Of a DNA stretch of 7,730 nt, positions 6,751 through 7,730 are shown one piece after another. Made by a program: the position numbers and the translations under genes. How positions within the stretch are numbered: position 1 is the first letter of the stretch; the number at the start of each line of letters is the position of its first letter. The notes below the pieces were generated by a model. That model made no database searches and was not told the origin of the DNA. It saw only the letters and a list, made by a program, of their open reading frames with translations. The DNA is from Candidatus Woesearchaeota archaeon (GTDB taxonomy: Archaea > Nanobdellota > Nanobdellia > Woesearchaeales > ARS49): positions 1-7,730 of the forward strand of contig JAHWHT010000050.1 of NCBI GenBank assembly GCA_019323135.1, written 5' to 3'.

Positions 6751-6908
6751 GCAAAACAATCGTTACAATATTTGGGGCAGCATTAGCTCTGATTGGTCTT
6801 GGCGGTATACCAATATATGCTGTAGAGAAAAATTTGATATTAGTAGGAGTTTTTACAGGATTCTTGATTGCAGGAATAGTTGTACTAGGTTATGCTTCTA
6901 AATCCTGA
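6747..6908 (+). CDS. Small two-helix membrane protein, 53 residues
   Basis: Unrecognised. Its ATG overlaps the RimK-type gene's TGA (ATGA), and a strong GGAGG lies at 6735-6739, eight bases before the start, so it is very likely translated and coupled. The protein is nearly all hydrophobic: one span at about residues 5-25 (IVTIFGAALALIGLGGIPIY), a short polar turn with Glu27, Lys28 and Asn29, and a second Gly-rich span at about 30-49, ending in ASKS. Both ends and the single loop are short, giving a hairpin with its two tails on the same side. No cleavable signal or catalytic motif is seen. Being last in the lysS-protease-ligase operon, it could anchor the ligase or protease to the membrane, or simply be carried along. 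Its 3' end overlaps the oppositely directed helix-turn-helix gene by 19 bases. Confidence 0.75.
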   Translation: MSKTIVTIFGAALALIGLGGIPIYAVEKNLILVGVFTGFLIAGIVVLGYASKS

Positions 6909-7216
6909 ATAGTTAGGTTTTCATAGAAAGGATCTATTGATTTTCTTGTAGGAAATGCATCTGTTCTGCTAAGTTGATTTGCATAAGGTATCTTAAAACC
7001 AGCTTTGCGCAAATACTGTGCAACCCTGCCGTTTTTAGTGTATCCTAATTTTGCTCTTATTTCGCCAATAGAGAACTTGTTTTTGAATAGCTCTGCAACT
7101 TCTCTTGCAGCAGCAGCATGTGCATTTCTTAAAGGCCCGCCTTCTTTCCATTCACTTTTGCAGAATTCACTTTGTTTTTTTTGTCCTTCAGTTTTAAACT
7201 TAGTTTCAATGCCCAT
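6890..7216 (-). CDS. Small helix-turn-helix protein, 108 residues
   Basis: A probable DNA-binding protein of unknown target. Residues about 34-75 read as a three-helix, homeodomain-like helix-turn-helix: AAAREVAELFKNK, then SIGEIRAKLGY, then KNGRVAQYLRKAGFKIP as the likely recognition helix. This is the pattern of transposase- and resolvase-type HTH domains and of small archaeal regulators. The N-terminal 30 residues are charged and hold Lys/Glu/Trp-rich KSEWKEGGPLRNAH. The C-terminal 30 are polar and look unstructured. There is no catalytic DDE or serine-recombinase part, so it is a stand-alone binding domain. ATG 7216 has no Shine-Dalgarno, and a TATA-like stretch is centred about 25 bases upstream, which fits a leaderless mRNA. 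Its tail overlaps the small membrane-protein gene by 19 bases in the convergent sense. Confidence 0.75.
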   Translation of the reverse strand: MGIETKFKTEGQKKQSEFCKSEWKEGGPLRNAHAAAAREVAELFKNKFSIGEIRAKLGYTKNGRVAQYLRKAGFKIPYANQLSRTDAFPTRKSIDPFYENLTIQDLEA

Positions 7217-7249
7217 ATAGAATATAAAATAAAAGAAAATATAAAAAAC
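7217..7249 (-). promoter_or_regulatory. T-rich gap: likely terminator for the SPFH-tail gene and TATA region for the HTH gene
   Basis: On the minus strand the gap starts with TTTTTTATATTTTC and stays T-rich to the ATG at 7216. A T-run right after a stop codon is the usual archaeal termination signal. The same TTTTTTATATTTT is centred about 25 bases before 7216, the spacing of a TATA box for a leaderless transcript. Both roles may coexist; neither is proven. Confidence 0.45.
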
Positions 7250-7651
7250 TTAGCTTTGTACAGCTCTTGTTGCTTCAAGAATCGGGAGATTTGCTTCAGT
7301 TGGTACGTAAATGACCTCACTGCTTCCATCCTGCAATCCATGAATCCAGAGATATCTTAAGTAAGCTTCGTTGTCTTTTAAGGAATCGCCAATGATTGTA
7401 TTTGCCTCTGCAACACCTTTAGCTCGTTCTACCTCTGCTTCTGCATCAAGAGTAGCGCTTTCTTTTCTTGCTTTTGCTTCTTCAATAGCTATCTGTCTGC
7501 TCCATTCAGCTTCTTTTAGGTCTGCTTTACCTCTAAGTTCTTTTCTCCAAACGTTGTACATAGGAAAAGCCCATAAGCTGAACAAAAACATTGCAATAAC
7601 TAAGATAGCTAAAACAGCAATCAATTTTCCGCCATGTGGTTTTTGTTCCAT
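7250..7651 (-). CDS. Membrane-anchored SPFH/band-7 tail-like protein, 133 residues
   Basis: One N-terminal membrane span (residues about 9-29, KLIAVLAILVIAMFLFSLWAF) follows a short polar lead. A highly charged helix comes next (about 36-90), with the Ala/Glu/Lys repeat pattern of the SPFH (stomatin/prohibitin/flotillin) coiled coil: AEWSRQIAIEEAKARKESA and EAEVERAKGVAEANTIIG. The end, AYLRYLWIHGL then EVIYVPTEANLPILEA, matches the C-terminal part seen after the coiled coil in band-7 proteins. The globular SPFH domain of about 150-200 residues is absent, with the anchor joined almost directly to the coil. It may assemble into membrane-bound oligomers or cap a larger SPFH ring; function is unknown. 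ATG 7651 has no Shine-Dalgarno and a TATA-like element 26 bases upstream, so the mRNA is probably leaderless. It reads as an intact small gene, not a fragment. Confidence 0.82.
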   Translation of the reverse strand: MEQKPHGGKLIAVLAILVIAMFLFSLWAFPMYNVWRKELRGKADLKEAEWSRQIAIEEAKARKESATLDAEAEVERAKGVAEANTIIGDSLKDNEAYLRYLWIHGLQDGSSEVIYVPTEANLPILEATRAVQS

Positions 7652-7671
7652 TTTGAGTATTAGGTGATTGT

Positions 7672-7683
7672 GGTTTAAAAAGG
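7672..7683 (-). promoter_or_regulatory. Candidate TATA box for the SPFH-tail gene (CCTTTTTAAACC)
   Basis: The minus-strand sequence CCTTTTTAAACC is centred 26 bases before ATG 7651. With initiation about 25 bases downstream, the transcript would begin at or next to the start codon, matching the lack of a ribosome-binding site. The remaining bases to 7730 show no gene. Confidence 0.5.
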
Positions 7684-7730
7684 TTTAGATTGAAATTACT
7701 TTTCAAAAAAACCTTTGCCGATTAATATTC

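Noticed and set aside
6890..7216. HTH gene as a transposase remnant
   Set aside because: No catalytic domain, terminal inverted repeats or target duplications are visible, and the frame is intact.
7371..7667. Plus-strand open frame of 98 codons opposite the SPFH-tail gene
   Set aside because: Antisense shadow of the Ala/Glu/Lys coiled coil, which naturally gives a Ser/Ala/Leu-rich frame without stops.
1..7730. tRNA genes, CRISPR repeats or rRNA
   Set aside because: No cloverleaf-like segment with a TTC-type loop, no regularly spaced repeats and no conserved rRNA stretch were found by eye on either strand.

Overview
The window is an AT-rich (by eye about 35% GC), gene-dense stretch that looks archaeal. 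It has TATA-box-like elements 25-50 bases before starts, two genes placed as if leaderless, short Shine-Dalgarno (SD) sequences before others, a T-rich gap that could end transcription, and short or overlapping gene junctions. The mix of a class II lysyl-tRNA synthetase, a RimK-type ATP-grasp ligase and several unrecognised proteins would suit a small-genome DPANN archaeon (Woesearchaeota/Pacearchaeota type). That placement is inference; no rRNA or other marker is present.

Left block (1-3695, minus strand). Three genes are read leftward: a 240-residue helical protein of unknown function, a 720-residue multidomain protein, and the N-terminal 250 residues of a DHH-family phosphoesterase that runs off the left edge. 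The large protein was not recognised by family. Its sequence nevertheless shows a degenerate receiver-like N-terminus and, further in, a run of motifs in the order expected of a protein-kinase/aminoglycoside-phosphotransferase-type fold. Its stop overlaps the DHH gene start by 8 bases, so the two are probably translated together.

Central block (3806-6908, plus strand), divergent from the left block across a 110-base promoter region: lysS, a small retropepsin-like protease of the RimB / 'ATP-dependent zinc protease' family, a RimK-family ATP-grasp ligase with an extra C-terminal domain, and a 53-residue two-helix membrane protein. Three of these four genes overlap a neighbour; the protease-to-RimK gap (67 bases) holds a perfect 8-bp inverted repeat. 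Protease plus RimK resembles an add/remove pair for amino-acid tails on a target protein. The target here is unknown, since archaea lack the bacterial S6 protein that E. coli RimK modifies.

Right block (6890-7651, minus strand): a small membrane-anchored protein that looks like the coiled-coil tail of an SPFH/band-7 protein without the SPFH domain, then a 108-residue helix-turn-helix protein whose 3' end overlaps the membrane-protein gene tail to tail. No tRNA, rRNA, CRISPR array, transposase or insertion-sequence ends were seen. No stretch over 300 bases lacks a gene.
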